64,000 bases of DNA from Henricia sp. BOLD:AAB3569 (GCA_037783545.1 JBBELK010000308.1:1674001-1738000); one strand, 5' to 3'. Positions 1-12,415 are shown, counted from the stretch's first letter. Program-made: numbers and translations. The notes: a model not told the origin generated them from the sequence alone.

Positions 1-244
1 TCTTTGACCAGTATTCGACTGGGTTTTATAGAGGGCCCTGAACAAACAGTATTATTTATTGAAGACGAAAGGGCAGGTAGAAAACATTTAAGATTTGATC
101 GGAAAGTACTTCTAGGCATTTTCACACAACAGCCATTTCAAAATGTGCAAAAATCTGCATGTGTCTGGACATTTTTATAGTCTACATGTACAGTTTCAAC
201 ATGGGTCAACCATACGCCACTTTCACACCACCTTTTTTTTAAAA

Positions 245-530
245 GTACCATGGCCGAGCAGTTTAGGCCATTAAATCCTACATGTAACTGTAGGTTAGAG
301 AACCCAAAAATTGCAGGTTCAAAACTACTAAACACATGCTAGAGGTATTTTCGCTCTTGAGCTACATGTAGGTTCTTAGCCCCAAATGCTCCAAATGGTC
401 CAGTAATTGTGTAATGTACCTAAAAGAATTCCAGAGCGTTCATTCTTAAAGATTCTCTGTGGTGTTTCTGGCACTTATTCTGGCTTAGCTGCCAACATGG
501 CCAAAGGTGCCAGCCGCCTATGTGTATTAA
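245..530 (+). mobile_element. tRNA-Leu-like SINE, degraded
   Basis: The A-box region gtaccatggccgagcagttt and B-box gcaggttcaaaac are followed by a body related to the copy at 2237. Confidence 0.55.
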
Positions 531-565
531 AGTGTACTGTCATTATGCTTTTACTGACCTATTAA

Positions 566-1074
566 AGACGCAGGCTCGTCAATGCGCGAAGAACAAATTC
601 GTGCCATGAAATTCACCGCACTCCATACCTTGCCCAAGTACTAGGGCAGTCAGCTGTTACGATCCCGGAGGGTGCAGGCTCATTGGTGTACCTACGTACA
701 CGCAGGTGTGAATCGACCTCCAATCGCGGACGTCCTTTTGTTCCTCTTTTGTTTGGACATAGTCTATTTTTCCTTACTCTCGTTGGTTTTGTACAGGAGC
801 GAATCGCGGACGTTCGCTTGCCAATCGCGGATGATATTGTTCTCTTAGTTAGACCTCCCTAAAACGTCCACGATTGTTTGGGAGAACAAGCGCACGCGCG
901 TGTGATTCGACTAGCCGAGCAACGCATAATATACACAATGCGGGAATAATACTGTTTGTTGTTGAGTGCGTCTGCACCTCCACCTGCCGGGATCGTAAGA
1001 GCTCGGGCAAGGTATGGAGCGCGGTGAATTTCGTGGCACGAATTTGTCCATCGCGCATTGACGAGCCTGCGTCT
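566..1074. mobile_element. TTAA-flanked TIR element, GCAGGCTCGTC family (long form, 509 bp)
   Basis: The left end is AGACGCAGGCTCGTCAATGC, inverted at the right end, with TTAA at 562-565 and 1075-1078. The ORFs on both strands here are symmetric shadows of the inverted arms. Confidence 0.7.
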
Positions 1075-1696
1075 TTAAACAGTCCCCTGAGTTTGTACAG
1101 TACAATGTATCTTGCATCAATGTGCACTATGTAAGACATCATTATCTTTATGGTGTTAATGCAAGCCAGCAAATGCCTCATAACCCTTTTGCTGAGCTCA
1201 ACACAAAAAAGGCCCCCAGAATTCAAGAAAGCACTCCTCCTCTCCCCAGTCCTCACCCACCCATGCCAAAAAAACTGGGGATTTACAGTGACAGACCCCA
1301 AGAGGAAATATCAATTTCTCAAATTACCAGAGTAACGAGTACAATTCTGTTGAAGCACGCTATACTCCGGGGGAGACCGATGGGGGTGGTGATTACATGA
1401 AGTATAAACCCCAATGACTCCACACACGTGTGCGTAACACAACCGAGTGTAGGCACGTATGCATAGACACATGTACAATGTATCCATACAGCCAAATCCT
1501 GTTAATAAGATGTCCTTGAGACTTAGAAACTGTGTATTATCAGGAATAAGGGTTTGGGATTTGGGACCTACCAACACTTTTCCTTGTAATATAGCAGAAT
1601 GTTCAGGATAGGTGATTTTGCTTTCATCGGGAAGAATGAATGTTAATTAGGGTTTGTTTTGGCCTTACACAATGTAACTTAATAGCACTTACATGT

Positions 1697-2139
1697 GGGT
1701 CTGTCCACGGTAATGGCCGGGGTACAATTCTGTAACATTCAAGATCTTAGGTCCCAGTTCACTTCAAATGTCTTAATTTTATCTTTAAATTATCAAGCTA
1801 AACTGAGGAAATAACTTTTTCACCAAGGAGTACGAAAAATAGTCCAACAACATACATTTGTGAAAACCTCGTGCACAAATTTTCCTATTACGCATGTAAC
1901 AAAGACGGAAAAAGATGTCACAAAATTGTCTGTCCATGTTACATGCGTAATAGGAAAATTTGTGCACTTGCTTTTTTAAAATGTATGTTGTGGCAGCAAT
2001 TTCTTACTTTTTTGGGCAAAAGTTATCTCCTGAGAACAAAACAAGGACATTTCTTTAATTCTGAGATAAACTAAAGACATCTGAAAGGAATTATTTACTT
2101 ATTTTTCAAATGTACCCCATTACTGTGGACTGCAGACCC
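1697..2139. mobile_element. TIR element, GGGTCTGTCCAC family, copy 1
   Basis: It is bounded by gggtctgtccacggtaatgg and the inverted form ccattactgtggactgcaga. A central palindrome ttttcctattacgcatgtaa occurs twice in opposite orientation. About 440 bp, with no transposase. Confidence 0.75.
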
Positions 2140-2236
2140 TATACTCGGTGCTTTCCCGAGATACGTACTGTACAGTATGTATACATGTCCATGTACATGT
2201 AGAGTGCTTGGGTGCATGAGACTTGTGGAGTTTGTG

Positions 2237-2505
2237 GGGTACCGTGGCCGAGTGGTTTAGGTCAAACTCACAACACTTGGGATTGCAGGTTCGATACACA
2301 CTTAAAGGATCCCAGAGCATTCCTTCATGAAGAGTTAGGGGATACCCGGCCTAGCGTCTATGGCCGTGGGCTGCAAATGGCGCCACCCACCTACCGGTAC
2401 CTGTATGTATCTGGATGTTTAGGTGGAAGACACTTGTAAGCTTCATGCAATTCAGCCTACGGGCTGCGAATTGAAGTTCATTATAAACCCATTAAATAAA
2501 AGAAC
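2237..2505 (+). mobile_element. tRNA-Leu-like SINE
   Basis: ggggtaccgtggccgagtgg (A box) and gcaggttcgatac (B box), then the body gatcccagagcattccttca shared with the other copies. It ends in attaaataaa. Confidence 0.75.
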
Positions 2506-2595
2506 CCAACGCTAAATCACCTTCCCTCATCAGTTGTGGTTTGTGCTGCTACATGTACATGTACATGTATGTGATTCGAACGGGCCATTCAACAC

Positions 2596-2672
2596 CAGCC
2601 AGCTCGGTGGTCAAGTGGTTAAGACATCTGCCTAGTATGCAGGAGGTTATGGGTTCAAATCCCACCCAAGCA
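2596..2672 (+). mobile_element. tRNA-like SINE head
   Basis: agctcggtggtcaagtggtt and ggttcaaatcccacc are A- and B-box like. The rest of the body is unclear. Confidence 0.5.
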
Positions 2673-2914
2673 TGCTACTGTTTGCTACATGTATGAAGTT
2701 TTCCTTATAGTCTCTTGGAACCACTGAGTGTACAGTGCTGCCGTCAGGATGAGGTAGGGGCAAAACATATGCAGCACAATATGTAACAAAGGGTACGTAC
2801 CCTCCCCTTCGATTGTTCCCCATTGTCTCAAACATCCAAGGAATTTTAAAGGAATTCTTTTTAGGGTTTTCAAGGAATTCTTTTCAGTGTGCATTAAGAA
2901 AATAGTGTGTTTAA

Positions 2915-3045
2915 GGCACAGGCTCGTCAGCAATGCACGAGCGCCAAATTCGTGCCTTGAAATACGCAGCTCCATGTCTTTCCTATGGAGCTGCGTATTG
3001 CGTGGTACGAATTTGGTGCGCGCGCATTGCTGATGAGCCTGTGCC
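2915..3045. mobile_element. TTAA-flanked palindromic MITE (GGCACAGGCTCG family)
   Basis: GGCACAGGCTCGTCAGCAAT is inverted at the right end, with a central palindrome atacgcagctccat. TTTAA lies on both sides (2910-2914, 3046-3050). Confidence 0.8.
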
Positions 3046-3724
3046 TTTAAGGTATAGGCAGGAGGGGAGAGTCCCCCTGTCACATATCGTGCTGGGTATA
3101 GGGCAAAACAAACCCTAATTAGGCCTAACAGTTTGAATTCCGCACATGTACATGTACAGTACACTACAACTACAACTGATATGATCAACCCAACTTGGTC
3201 TCCTTAACACAGGATGTAGCCGTCGGAAAGTGGTGGCGTCGCAGGTTTGGCGACGCACATGCGAGATGGCTGGCTGACAATTATCTGGACTGGTCCACTG
3301 GGGGATCCTTGACAAACTGGCTTACCCAACGCGATAAGCAGGCAGGGGAGTCTTTCAAAAAATCACATTGACCTTTTTCAAGATTTGGGGTACCAATCTG
3401 TACCGGTACCTGGGTTCCGAACAGCCTAAGAGATGATGGAAACCGTGTCGGGTTCTTTGAGTTACACTTGCAGCCCAAACTGCTTCTGGTATTAAAATAC
3501 TCCCCAAATTTTTGCTACAATTCTCGGGTTACACTGTCAGTGGTACTGTAATATGCCACTTGAACTTGTTCATGGGTCATTCTAAATTACGAACATTTTG
3601 AATAAGTGATTATTTTTAGGGATTATGACCCAGGGACCGCCAGGGTGAATGAATTCGATGCAAATGTGGACAAAGGTCCATATATGAGTTTGGGAAATCT
3701 GGATGCAGTGAAAAGCAACTTGTC

Positions 3725-3803
3725 TCCACCAGGATACGAACCGCGGACCTTCTGCTTAACATGCAGACGCCCTACCAATTGAGCTACGAAGCCACCTGGT
3801 GGT
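3725..3803 (-). mobile_element. tRNA-Asn-like SINE head or tRNA pseudogene
   Basis: The minus strand has gtagctcaattggtagggcg and an anticodon arm tctgc-atgttaa-gcaga with GTT in the anticodon position. The T stem pairs poorly, so a functional tRNA is unlikely. Confidence 0.5.
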
Positions 3804-4038
3804 CCCAAATCACGGTAGTGCAGTTGTTCCTCACTGATTGGGATTGGCCATCACGTGAGCTTAGCAAGCCCTACAGAGAAATAACCACCCCTCCTGAAAA
3901 TTTCACCAGGAATGCTTGTCACTCTCAAGCAAAATGGCTAAAGAAAATGGGACAGTGTCCCCTTTACGTCGCGACACTTGTGGAGTTGATTTTTCATAGA
4001 TGCCGGGAATCAGAGAGTGACATTTTGAAACTTTTAAT

Positions 4039-5519
4039 GCCTGTCCGCATTGGACTTTCTTTGGAAAAAACTTACCGAGACAATGGGTACTTTTCCCATT
4101 TTAATTCCAATGCAGACAGCCTAGGACGTTTTCCTCTCAGTAACTTTTTCTGAGTCCAGCAGTTACTTTTCCTGGCCAACTTCTGCCCAGGAAAATTGAC
4201 CAGGGAACTTTTCCCGAGACGAAAAGTCCAAGGTGGACACAGCGAGTCGGTAAAAGCGCTCTAGAAGCGTACGTCTAGGCTGTGAAGGTCAAACTAAGAA
4301 GGGACACTGCGCATGCACTCCCACTGTCTCGGTAAAATTTGGGCATTTGGGCAAAGTGGTGTTTGGCGAAGTGGTGTTTGGCAAAGTGGTTTTGGGGCTG
4401 TTTTGGGGCAAAGTGGTGTTTGGTCGAAGTGGTTCAGGGCGAAGTGGTCTAGGGCGGAGTGATTTTGGGGTGAAGTGAATTTACGTCTCATGAGATGAAA
4501 ATTAATTGTTCTACTCATTTCTCATTTCAGACAAAACCATTTCAGGGTACCGGTAAGTTTTCTACCATCATCATGTTTATATTGTGTAAATGTTAAAATC
4601 TGTGAACATTTCTGATTTTCGCCATACTAATCATGTGTTTTACATGTACCTTTAACGATTTGCTTTCAAGAATATTTTTAACTGACACCAAAAATTGTTC
4701 ACCGTTAGTATTAATTATTTTCAATATTCTACAGTACTATTTAGAAATTGCATGTGAATTTCTGATCGAAATTAACAACATTTATGCACCCATATAACAC
4801 ACTTTATCTCTCGTTTTATCGAAAGGCCCCATGTACAATACATGTAGCTTATGGGCAGTATACATGTAAATTGTGAGAATACTGAAATGTAAATATTTCC
4901 AATTGCATTGATTGACTCGGCTGTGATTCACTGCTAAAAGTGACTCCTTAAGCTACATCCTCTCAGAGTACAAGAGAAGAGAGGGTATAGCTATATAGCT
5001 CTATTCTCTAAACAAGAGCCACAGGCACTCCATCAAAATCCAAGCCTTTTATTGCTTGAACAAGGATGCCATTCCAGGCTAGACTTTACACAGTCTATCT
5101 GTCGAGGTAAGGCCACACATCTTGAGCCGTGTCCGCATTAGACTTGTTTTTTGGGAGGTTTTACCGAGACAATGGTAAAATGAAAAATGGCTAAATTTTA
5201 CTGCTGTCCGCATTTGGACATGGGAGAATTTTACCGAGACCGTAGGAGAACATGCGCAGTGTCCCTTCGGTGTTTGACCTACGCTTCCAGACCGCTCTTA
5301 CCAACTCGCTGTGTCCGCAACTCCGCACTGGACTTATTGTTTTGGGAAAAGTTCCCTGGTCAATTTTCCTGGGCAGCAGTTGGCCAGGAAAAGTAACCGC
5401 TGGACTTGGGAGAAGTTACTGACAGGAAAACGTCCTAGGCTGTCCGCATTGGACTTCAAATGGTTAAAGTACCCATCTTCTCGGTAAGTTTTCCAAAAAA
5501 TAGTCCAATGCCGACAGGC
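4039..5519. mobile_element. Foldback-type TIR element, about 300-bp arms
   Basis: The left end GCCTGTCCGCATTGGACT and inverted right end GCCTGTCGGCATTGGACT continue as long arms with ttaccgagacaatgggtac and gaccagggaacttttcc. The target duplication is not clear. A further nested half-palindrome lies near 5130-5240. Confidence 0.75.
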
Positions 5520-5856
5520 CTTTAGAAGACACCCGGAAAACAGGTTGATTTCCTGACTTCAGACACATCTCAAAATCTCGGAAGTTGTTAATTGACAAAT
5601 CAGGAGGGTTTTTAATTGTTCAGGAGTCACAAAAATATCAATTTTTCCAGGGAATCGGTTCAGTGCAAAATCAGGGAGGGTTAGCAGGTCTGTAAACTCC
5701 TGTTTTTCAAGAAGCAAGTTTGACTTTACTTCTTGGTTGTCTTTTTCTAATCTCCTCCCTCATCAGTCCTAATTAATTTCTCCCTTCAACTTTCTTCGCA
5801 CTCCTCATCACTATTTTGTCCACCCTCCTGCCCCAAACCTGCCCTCTGTTCCCCTA

Positions 5857-6301
5857 ATGCATAGTTCCGACCTGTCAATCAACCGAACCCGCCGACCAAT
5901 CACAACAGAGCTAGCAGATGTCATCCACATAGGTCAAAGTGCACTGTACGATCACAACAACATGTTCTGCCGGCACCAAACAATTTGTACAGTGTTGTAT
6001 GCGACGATCTGGGTGAATTTTTGGTTTCAAGGCCGGTCGTTTCGTTCTTCACAGGTACGAAAGCTATATTTCGTGATGATATGATATCCCTGTATTACTG
6101 GCCCTTTACTCAGTGTGTTCTAAGATAACTGTTGACCCTGAAACATGAATACCATTGAGTTTTCTTCAATGAATCTGTGCTTTCCGTTGAAAGTCCTATT
6201 GCTTTGTGCTTTGTGTGATGCCATTTTTGACGATAGCTTGTGAGCCATAGCAACAATGTCCAAGGGGGCGGGGTTAACTGGGCAAAATCGGAACTATGCA
6301 T
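5857..6301. mobile_element. TIR element, ATGCATAGTTCCGA family
   Basis: The ends are atgcatagttccga and its inverse (tcggaactatgcat), 445 bp apart. No coding content. Confidence 0.6.
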
Positions 6302-6616
6302 TGGCTTTCCACTCCAACTTATCTTTCTGCCTGACTGCTTCTCTCCGTGTTCCTCCTAACACTGTGTTTAATGTTCATTTTTTTACATGCTACGTCCTAG
6401 TCATTTTCTTTCGAAGAACATAGGCCACTAGATTTGTTTGTGTGATTTTACTACGTCTTCCTGGTTAGTAAGTTGCAAAAGTTTGGGTATATTAACTATT
6501 CTGAAATAAAATGTCTCAAAAGTAGTTCTGCAGATTTTGCAATCATCAGATTTTGACATTTCAAAATTCACTGCAAAAAAAAGTTTCAGAGGGCTCAGAT
6601 TACAAGTCTAGACTAT

Positions 6617-6877
6617 ATGTGACCCGCTTTGGAAAAAGGTAGTATAAGTCGCGCAGGCTAGGTCAAGTTTTCGCGACCACAAGTAGAAATCTGTGGCGGA
6701 TCCACGCTCATTAAAATACAAAAACACAATGGAAATTCCTGGAATGTCCGTATTTTAATGAGCGTGGAGCCGCCACAGATTTCTACTGATGGTCGCGAAA
6801 ACTCGACCTACATGTAGCCTGTGCTCGCGATTTACATGCTGTACACTACATTGTACCTTTTTCCAGATCGGGTCACA
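6617..6877. mobile_element. Palindromic MITE abutting the Tc1-like element
   Basis: The arms start tgtgacccgctttggaaaaa and, inverted from the right, tgtgacccgatctggaaaaa. The inner arms gtggcggatccacgctcatt and the inverse are related to the palindrome at 12643-12746. Its right end touches the TA of the Tc1-like element. Confidence 0.65.
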
Positions 6878-6879
6878 TA

Positions 6880-7264
6880 CAGTTGAAGTCAGAAGTTTAC
6901 ATACATGTACACGTATGTACAGTAACACCACTACCATCATCATCCAAAATGGTAAACAGGACTACCCGAACCATTGCAAGGTGTGCAAGCTATGTTTTAA
7001 GTACTACAAGTACTTGAGGAATTCCACAAAATCGCGACTTTAGTAAAGACTGTTACAAAAATGATGACAACGCAAGTTTAAGCACACCAGTTTAAAGGCA
7101 CAGGCTCGCCAGCAATGCGCGCTCGCCAAATTCATGCCACGAAATACGCAGCTCCATGCCTTTGCTATGGAGCTGTGTATTGCGTAGAACGAATTTGGCG
7201 CGCGCGCATTGCTGACGAGCCTGTGCCTTTAACACAGTTGTATGTAAACTTCTGACTACAACTG
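6880..7264. mobile_element. Tc1-like MITE with fish-type TIR, TA target duplication
   Basis: The left end is CAGTTGAAGTCAGAAGTTTA and the inverted right end CAGTTGTAGTCAGAAGTTTA, flanked by TA (6878-6879 and 7265-7266). The TIR closely resembles that of fish Tc1-like elements of the Sleeping Beauty type. No transposase is present; it carries the palindromic MITE at 7096-7227. Confidence 0.8.
7096..7227. mobile_element. TTAA-flanked palindromic MITE (GGCACAGGCTCG family), nested in Tc1-like MITE
   Basis: Same family as 2915-3045. TTTAA lies at 7091-7095 and 7228-7232. It is inserted inside the Tc1-like element 6880-7264. Confidence 0.8.
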
Positions 7265-8089
7265 TACATGTATGCCTGAATGAGTCCTAAAACAGTTGAC
7301 TTCACTGCAATAAAATCTGCTTTTGACATCACTGCAAGTTTCAATGCTCGAAGAACTGATACAAGTCTAGCCCCTGCCTGAATGAGCTAGTCCTATGCTC
7401 CATGTCGCTCCATGTCTTCGGGATATAGAATTGACCTCAGTATATCAACAAAGAGTGTTTTGTCATGGCAAGAGAAAGGACTAAGGGAAAAAAGGCACTG
7501 CATCAGTGCTCTGCATTACCCAGTCATAAATTTTAAATGCAGGGATGGGGGAAAATGTCGATAGATTAATCCCTTGGGGAGAAAAAAAGGGAGAAATCGG
7601 AAGGTGTTTTGAGTACATCATAAACTCTTGGATAATCATATTTCCATTACTGAAGGTTTATGTTTTAATACATGTACTGTACTGTGATGTGACACTTTTA
7701 AAAAATACATCTCGCAAAAAAGGAGAAATGTTCTGTACATGGAGAAATAAATGTTCTGTATGGAGAAATAAAACAAATCTGTTTTTATTTATGGATTTGA
7801 AATATTTTAAATATATGGACACACATGATTCACGTACCAGTATAAATTTACATATTTTTTATACTACGGTATGCCTGTTTATTACTATGCATTCAAAATC
7901 TATACATGTAGTATGTACACAATGTACATATACCGTACTTCAAATCGTACCAGTACGTATATGTACAGTCGATGTAGCATTTGTAGTAAACATACTATAA
8001 AATCAGGCGCCAGTGAAAACTCCTCATTGACAAGATCAGAATAGGTATATCTTCACCACCCACCCCCCAAATAAAATCTCAAATTACCC

Positions 8090-8640
8090 GGGTTAAATGG
8101 CCAAAAATGCCACTTAACCAGGGTAACTTCTAGCCCTGGTCGGGAGGTGGGTTAACACACCAATCTCGGGGATAACGGCAGCCTTGAGACAATTCTCTGA
8201 GTTAGTGTTTGCCGTAGGGAAACGACGACACTGGCCGACCCGGGTTGGCGAGCAAAGCGCCGGGTTAAAAGCTTCTGCGCGCGCACTTGGCTTGCAGTGT
8301 GAAATGACAAGAATCACTGATTGTGATGGAAGGTGTTCCAACCGCATAAAAGCTTTGCAATGGTTGCCGACAACTGAGGCTGCCAACCGTTGAATCGTAT
8401 TCATATCTTGATGGTCGCAAGCCAAGCCTCTGGTTGGTGAGCCCAGGTAAGTGCACGTGCAAAACTGCAACGGTAAAAGGGTCGCTGGTGACCCGTGTAA
8501 GAGACGACCGGGTTTCTCAGGGTTAAAATTTGACGTGTGAAATGAAACTCCGGGTTACACATGTAAATTTAACCCGAGTTATTTGCAGCTACCTGGGTAG
8601 AAAGTTACCCAGGTCGGAAGTGGGTAGTGTGAAAATGCCC
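8090..8640. mobile_element. Foldback-like element rich in GGGTTAA/TTAACCC
   Basis: aaaaatgccacttaaccagg with agggtaacttctagccctgg at the left is matched inversely by the segment around 8590-8635 (acctgggtagaaagttaccc). Boundaries are approximate. ORFs inside are shadows. Confidence 0.5.
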
Positions 8641-8725
8641 GAGGTGGCAGCTATTTGATACAGTCTATACACCTCGTTGGAGAGATAAGGTAGAGTAAAG
8701 TGTCTTGTCTAGGACACACATATTA

Positions 8726-9143
8726 GGTCGTTCAGAGGAGGGGCTATCCCTGGAGCTAGCTACGGTAGCTCCACCCCAAACTCCCGTCTTTAGAATGCAA
8801 TTAGCTCCACCTCTGGGGCTAACTCTGGGGCTAGCCTTTCCCAAATTTAGCCCAAAAAAATTGTGGGGCTAGCCACACTTTCAGCACAGCGGGGGTTTCT
8901 TTGATGACCTACATGTAGCTCCACTGACTTAACGCAACTGACCTCGCTCTGTGGCATCTGGCCAATGTTAATATGCTATCAAATTTGACCACATTTTAGC
9001 TACTGAAACTGTAGCTCTGGAGTTATCATCACTGTTTGAACGGGAGGGCATTTTGGACTAACTCACTTTAGCCCCAGCGATCCGCTGCTGAGTCTGTTAA
9101 TTGGATTGGGGCTAAAAAGGTAGCCCTCCGTCTGAACATACCC
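8726..9143. mobile_element. TIR element with TTA target duplication (Harbinger-like), upstream of a pair
   Basis: The left end reads ggtcgttcagaggaggggct and the inverted right end gggtatgttcagacggaggg, each next to TTA (8723-8725 and 9144-9146). The interior is rich in GGGGCTA/TAGCCCC words. TTA duplications are typical of PIF/Harbinger. Its right TTA is also the left TTA of the next element. Confidence 0.6.
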
Positions 9144-9146
9144 TTA

Positions 9147-10139
9147 GACCGTGTTTACACTGGTCCCGAGCTCGGGATCAAGATTGACCCCCTGATTAGA
9201 ATGTGTTGAGGTTAACCGCAATGGTCTCGAGTGCCGCGTTTATATCTGTTGTTGATCCCGAGCGCGGAGCCAGAAGTTGCAGTCAAAGGTCAAGTTAACG
9301 CAGCAGAATTCCAAGATGTTCTGTCCAGTTTAGCCATTATTTCTGCGCTGGCCCAAATGTCCAAAAACTTCGCCAGTTTGTCGTTGTTCCACGAGCGCCC
9401 GCGAACTTCGTTTGCCATCTTTTCACACGAAGACAACTCGACTCGGCTACTTCGTCTTCGTCAACTTCTCTTCACGACGAAATAATGTCAACTTATGCTA
9501 TGTCGGAAATCGTTGAATGACACTCCGAAATCCTTGATATAACAACTAAAAACTAAGCTGTATGATAATGACAAAGTGTCGCTAGATAGTTGCAGAAAGT
9601 AGAGAAGTTGCAGAAAGTAGAGGAAATACAGAAACACTTTTTCTCAATGTGTGAAGTTTGTATCGGACACGCAAAAGAGATTGCTGAATGCAGGATACCA
9701 ATTACGTTTGTAGTACGTTGTGTTTTCGTAATGGACACCAGCGATCGAGATTCTCAGCGTTGCATCACATGAGTCGCGTCGGGGTATCATGCATTTTGTC
9801 CAGGCATATATGCCTGCACACAATGCATGGAACCAGTGGTACATGTACCTGTGTGCGTGTATATACACTACGTGTACACGTGTACATAATACGAGCGCGG
9901 GCTCCCCTGGAATTTTCGCGCGCTTTAGCCCGCAACAGGATGTGGGAAGATTTATTGCCCAGCTAACCGCAAACTGATCCCGAGCTCGGGATCGAACCCT
10001 CCGCCATCGCGAGACCAAAATCTCGGGGTCTGATCCGGGGCCAGTTTGGTTCCGAGAGCGTTTACACCTATTTGTGATCCGGGGCTGATCCCGAGCTCGG
10101 TGTTCGATCCCGAGCTCGGGATCAAGTGTAAACACGGTC
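9147..10139. mobile_element. Harbinger-like TIR element, 993 bp, TTA target duplication
   Basis: The ends are GACCGTGTTTACAC followed by the palindrome cccgagctcggg, inverted at the right end, with TTA at 9144-9146 and 10140-10142. It contains a short Myb/SANT-like ORF on the minus strand (9290-9418), which fits the two-gene structure of PIF/Harbinger elements (nuclease plus Myb-like protein). No DDE nuclease is present, so it is non-autonomous. Confidence 0.75.
9290..9418 (-). pseudogene. Myb/SANT-like DNA-binding domain remnant in the Harbinger-like element
   Basis: The minus-strand ORF of 42 codons begins MANEVRGRSWNNDKLAKFLD and continues IWASAEIMAKLD before diverging to a TGA. The pattern GRSW-N-KL--FL-IWA---I---LD is the first helices of Myb/SANT-like domains seen in Harbinger Myb-like proteins and MSANTD host genes. 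The rest of the domain is missing. Confidence 0.55.
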
Positions 10140-10142
10140 TTA

Positions 10143-11988
10143 TTCACTGGACCACTACGCGTGTAAATGGGCGTACAAGCTAGGGCACCAAGGCCACGTC
10201 CACGGGCAACAGACACTACGACTTTTATGGCAGGCCTGGGAACTTTCAAGTTGATGTACAGAACCGCAAGTGTGGGACCAAGGACCCGTGGGTCTTGTGA
10301 AGTACAGTTACGGCCTACAGAGCTTGCGACACCGCTCGTAACACAGAAGCAGGAAATTAGCGGGGAAAGTTCCAATTAAGATAAGGACTGCTTCAGCTTG
10401 GCAGTAAGAGCACGTCCCAGCTAGTAAGGCAACATAAAAATTAAATTATGTTTGATATGAATGTGCTGCCTTCTTTTCTTTTTTTTTTAGCAGAGAGAAT
10501 TTTTTTCCCCCTGATCTTGGCATTGGTGCCCTTTTGGAATCCTGTAAAAACTTATTGATTTTCCAATGGAAGTGCCCTTTTTAAACACAAAAATGGCATT
10601 GCCCTTCAGTGACAAAATTTCTACACTGGTTTCTGTACAACAATGAAATGTGACATTTTCTGTTTCTGGGAAAAACCTGCAAATTTATAATATTAAAGGC
10701 TCTCAGACTGAACCTGCATGGGATGACCTGACCTCTGGATGCACTCGTGTCTCAAACAGCCCTAAAACTGCAAGGGCTCCTGAAGGAAGGCACTTCAGAA
10801 AGAGTGGCACACCCTGCCTCGGTGGCTCTCACCTCTCACGAGGGCCCGGTGCAGTCATGTTACAAGAGGTGGTCATGCACGTTACTCATCACCTGTCAAT
10901 ACTAACCAATTAAATGTCACATCTCTTAGCCTTCCGTATCTTTTGGTAATAGTATGATTTCCATCCATTGTTTTTTGCAGAAAAACAACATTTTTTTCAT
11001 ATACATTGAACACGGATTTCGGTGAATTTATATTGGAATCGATAGCTTATTCAATTCTAAGATATACTTCCCACTGACACTTCCATCGCAAATGTTGCAT
11101 TTCTGAGATAAATAAATGATAAAATTACTGCATGAAGTTTATGCACAAAATGACGTGGCGAGCGGTCTGTGCGTAAGCGCGACAACAGAGGGCTCTGCGC
11201 GCGCGTGAATGGTTATCTTGTGCACTGACTGAAGGCAATTTTTAAAGAAGAAAATGTGATTTTTCTACAGAAAAGCAACATTTGCGACAAAAGTGCAAGT
11301 GGGAAGTATATCTTAAAATTACATTATCTGTTGATTCCAGGAGGTAATTTCCTTAAAATCTTTGTTCAATGTATACGAAAAAAATACCCCCACATGTACC
11401 GGTATAAACAAGGTTCAACTGTAAACACAGTAACCTTTTAGTAATAATATTTCATATAACTTTGGCTAAATTTACTGATCATTGGTCCCTGCGAGTGTAG
11501 AGTACTGTGCCACCCCTGCAACTAAAATGGACCGGTCCAGTTATGTTAATCCAGACCCATTGTTTGGAGAACAATGGCCGTGCCTCCTGTGAAACAATGG
11601 ATGCATAACTCCCATATGATATGGCCAGCTTTTCAGCTTGACACTGAACAATAGGCCATGCACCTGTCCAAGAGTGCACACAAATGCCATGGGAATATAG
11701 ATCCCCTCTGGAACAATGGCCCAGGGCAGGCGAGCCATGGCAACCATCTGTGAGAGCCATCTGTGGCTATTGTTTAGGGTTAAGTCAGAACACAATGGGC
11801 AATCTGGCTAGGGAAGCTTGACACAATAGAGGAAATTTGGGCCTGAAGGAAGGTTTTGCATTTCACAGAATTATACAAATGGCTTTTAATAATACTGCAG
11901 AATATAATAAAGCCAAGTCGGAATATTATAATTACCAGTACATGTATGTACAGTGTATGGTCTACACAAAACATAAATGGGTCTGTCC
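10143..11988. other. Non-genic stretch without recognised content
   Basis: AT-rich with short unmatched ORFs (for example 11479-11795 minus, an acaatgg-rich segment). No exon with convincing splice sites or protein family was recognised. Confidence 0.5.
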
Positions 11989-12415
11989 ACAGTAATGGGG
12001 TACATTTGAAAAATAAGTCAATAATTCCTTTCAGATGCCTTTAGTTTATCTCAGAATTAAAGAAATGTCCTTGTTTTGTTGTCAGGAGATAACTTTTGCC
12101 CAAAAAGGTAAGAAATTGCTGCCACAACATAAATTTTTGAAAAGCTTGTGTACAAATTTTCCTATTACGCATGTAACGTGGACAGACAATTTTGTGACAT
12201 TTTTTTCCGTCTTTGTTACATGCGTAATAGGAAAATTTGTGCACGAGGTTTTCAGAAATGTATGTTGTAGGACTATTTTTCTTACTCCTTGGTGAAAAAG
12301 TTATTTTCCTCAGTTTAGCTTGATAATTTAAAGATAAAATTAAGACATTTGAAGTGAACTGGGACCTAAGATCTTGAATGTTACAGAAATGTACACCATT
12401 ACTGTGGACAGACCC
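11989..12415. mobile_element. TIR element, GGGTCTGTCCAC family, copy 2 (opposite orientation)
   Basis: It is bounded by gggtctgtccacagtaatgg and cattactgtggacagaccc. Its interior is the reverse complement of 1697-2139, with strong similarity throughout. Confidence 0.75.

Noticed and set aside
3725-3803. Functional tRNA-Asn (GTT)
   Set aside because: The anticodon arm is good but the T stem has at least two mismatches; treated as SINE or pseudogene.
3761-4153. 130-codon plus-strand ORF
   Set aside because: It runs from a tRNA-like SINE into the arm of the foldback element at 4039-5519.
9644-10375. 243-codon minus-strand ORF
   Set aside because: It crosses the right end of the Harbinger-like element into the flank and shows no domain.
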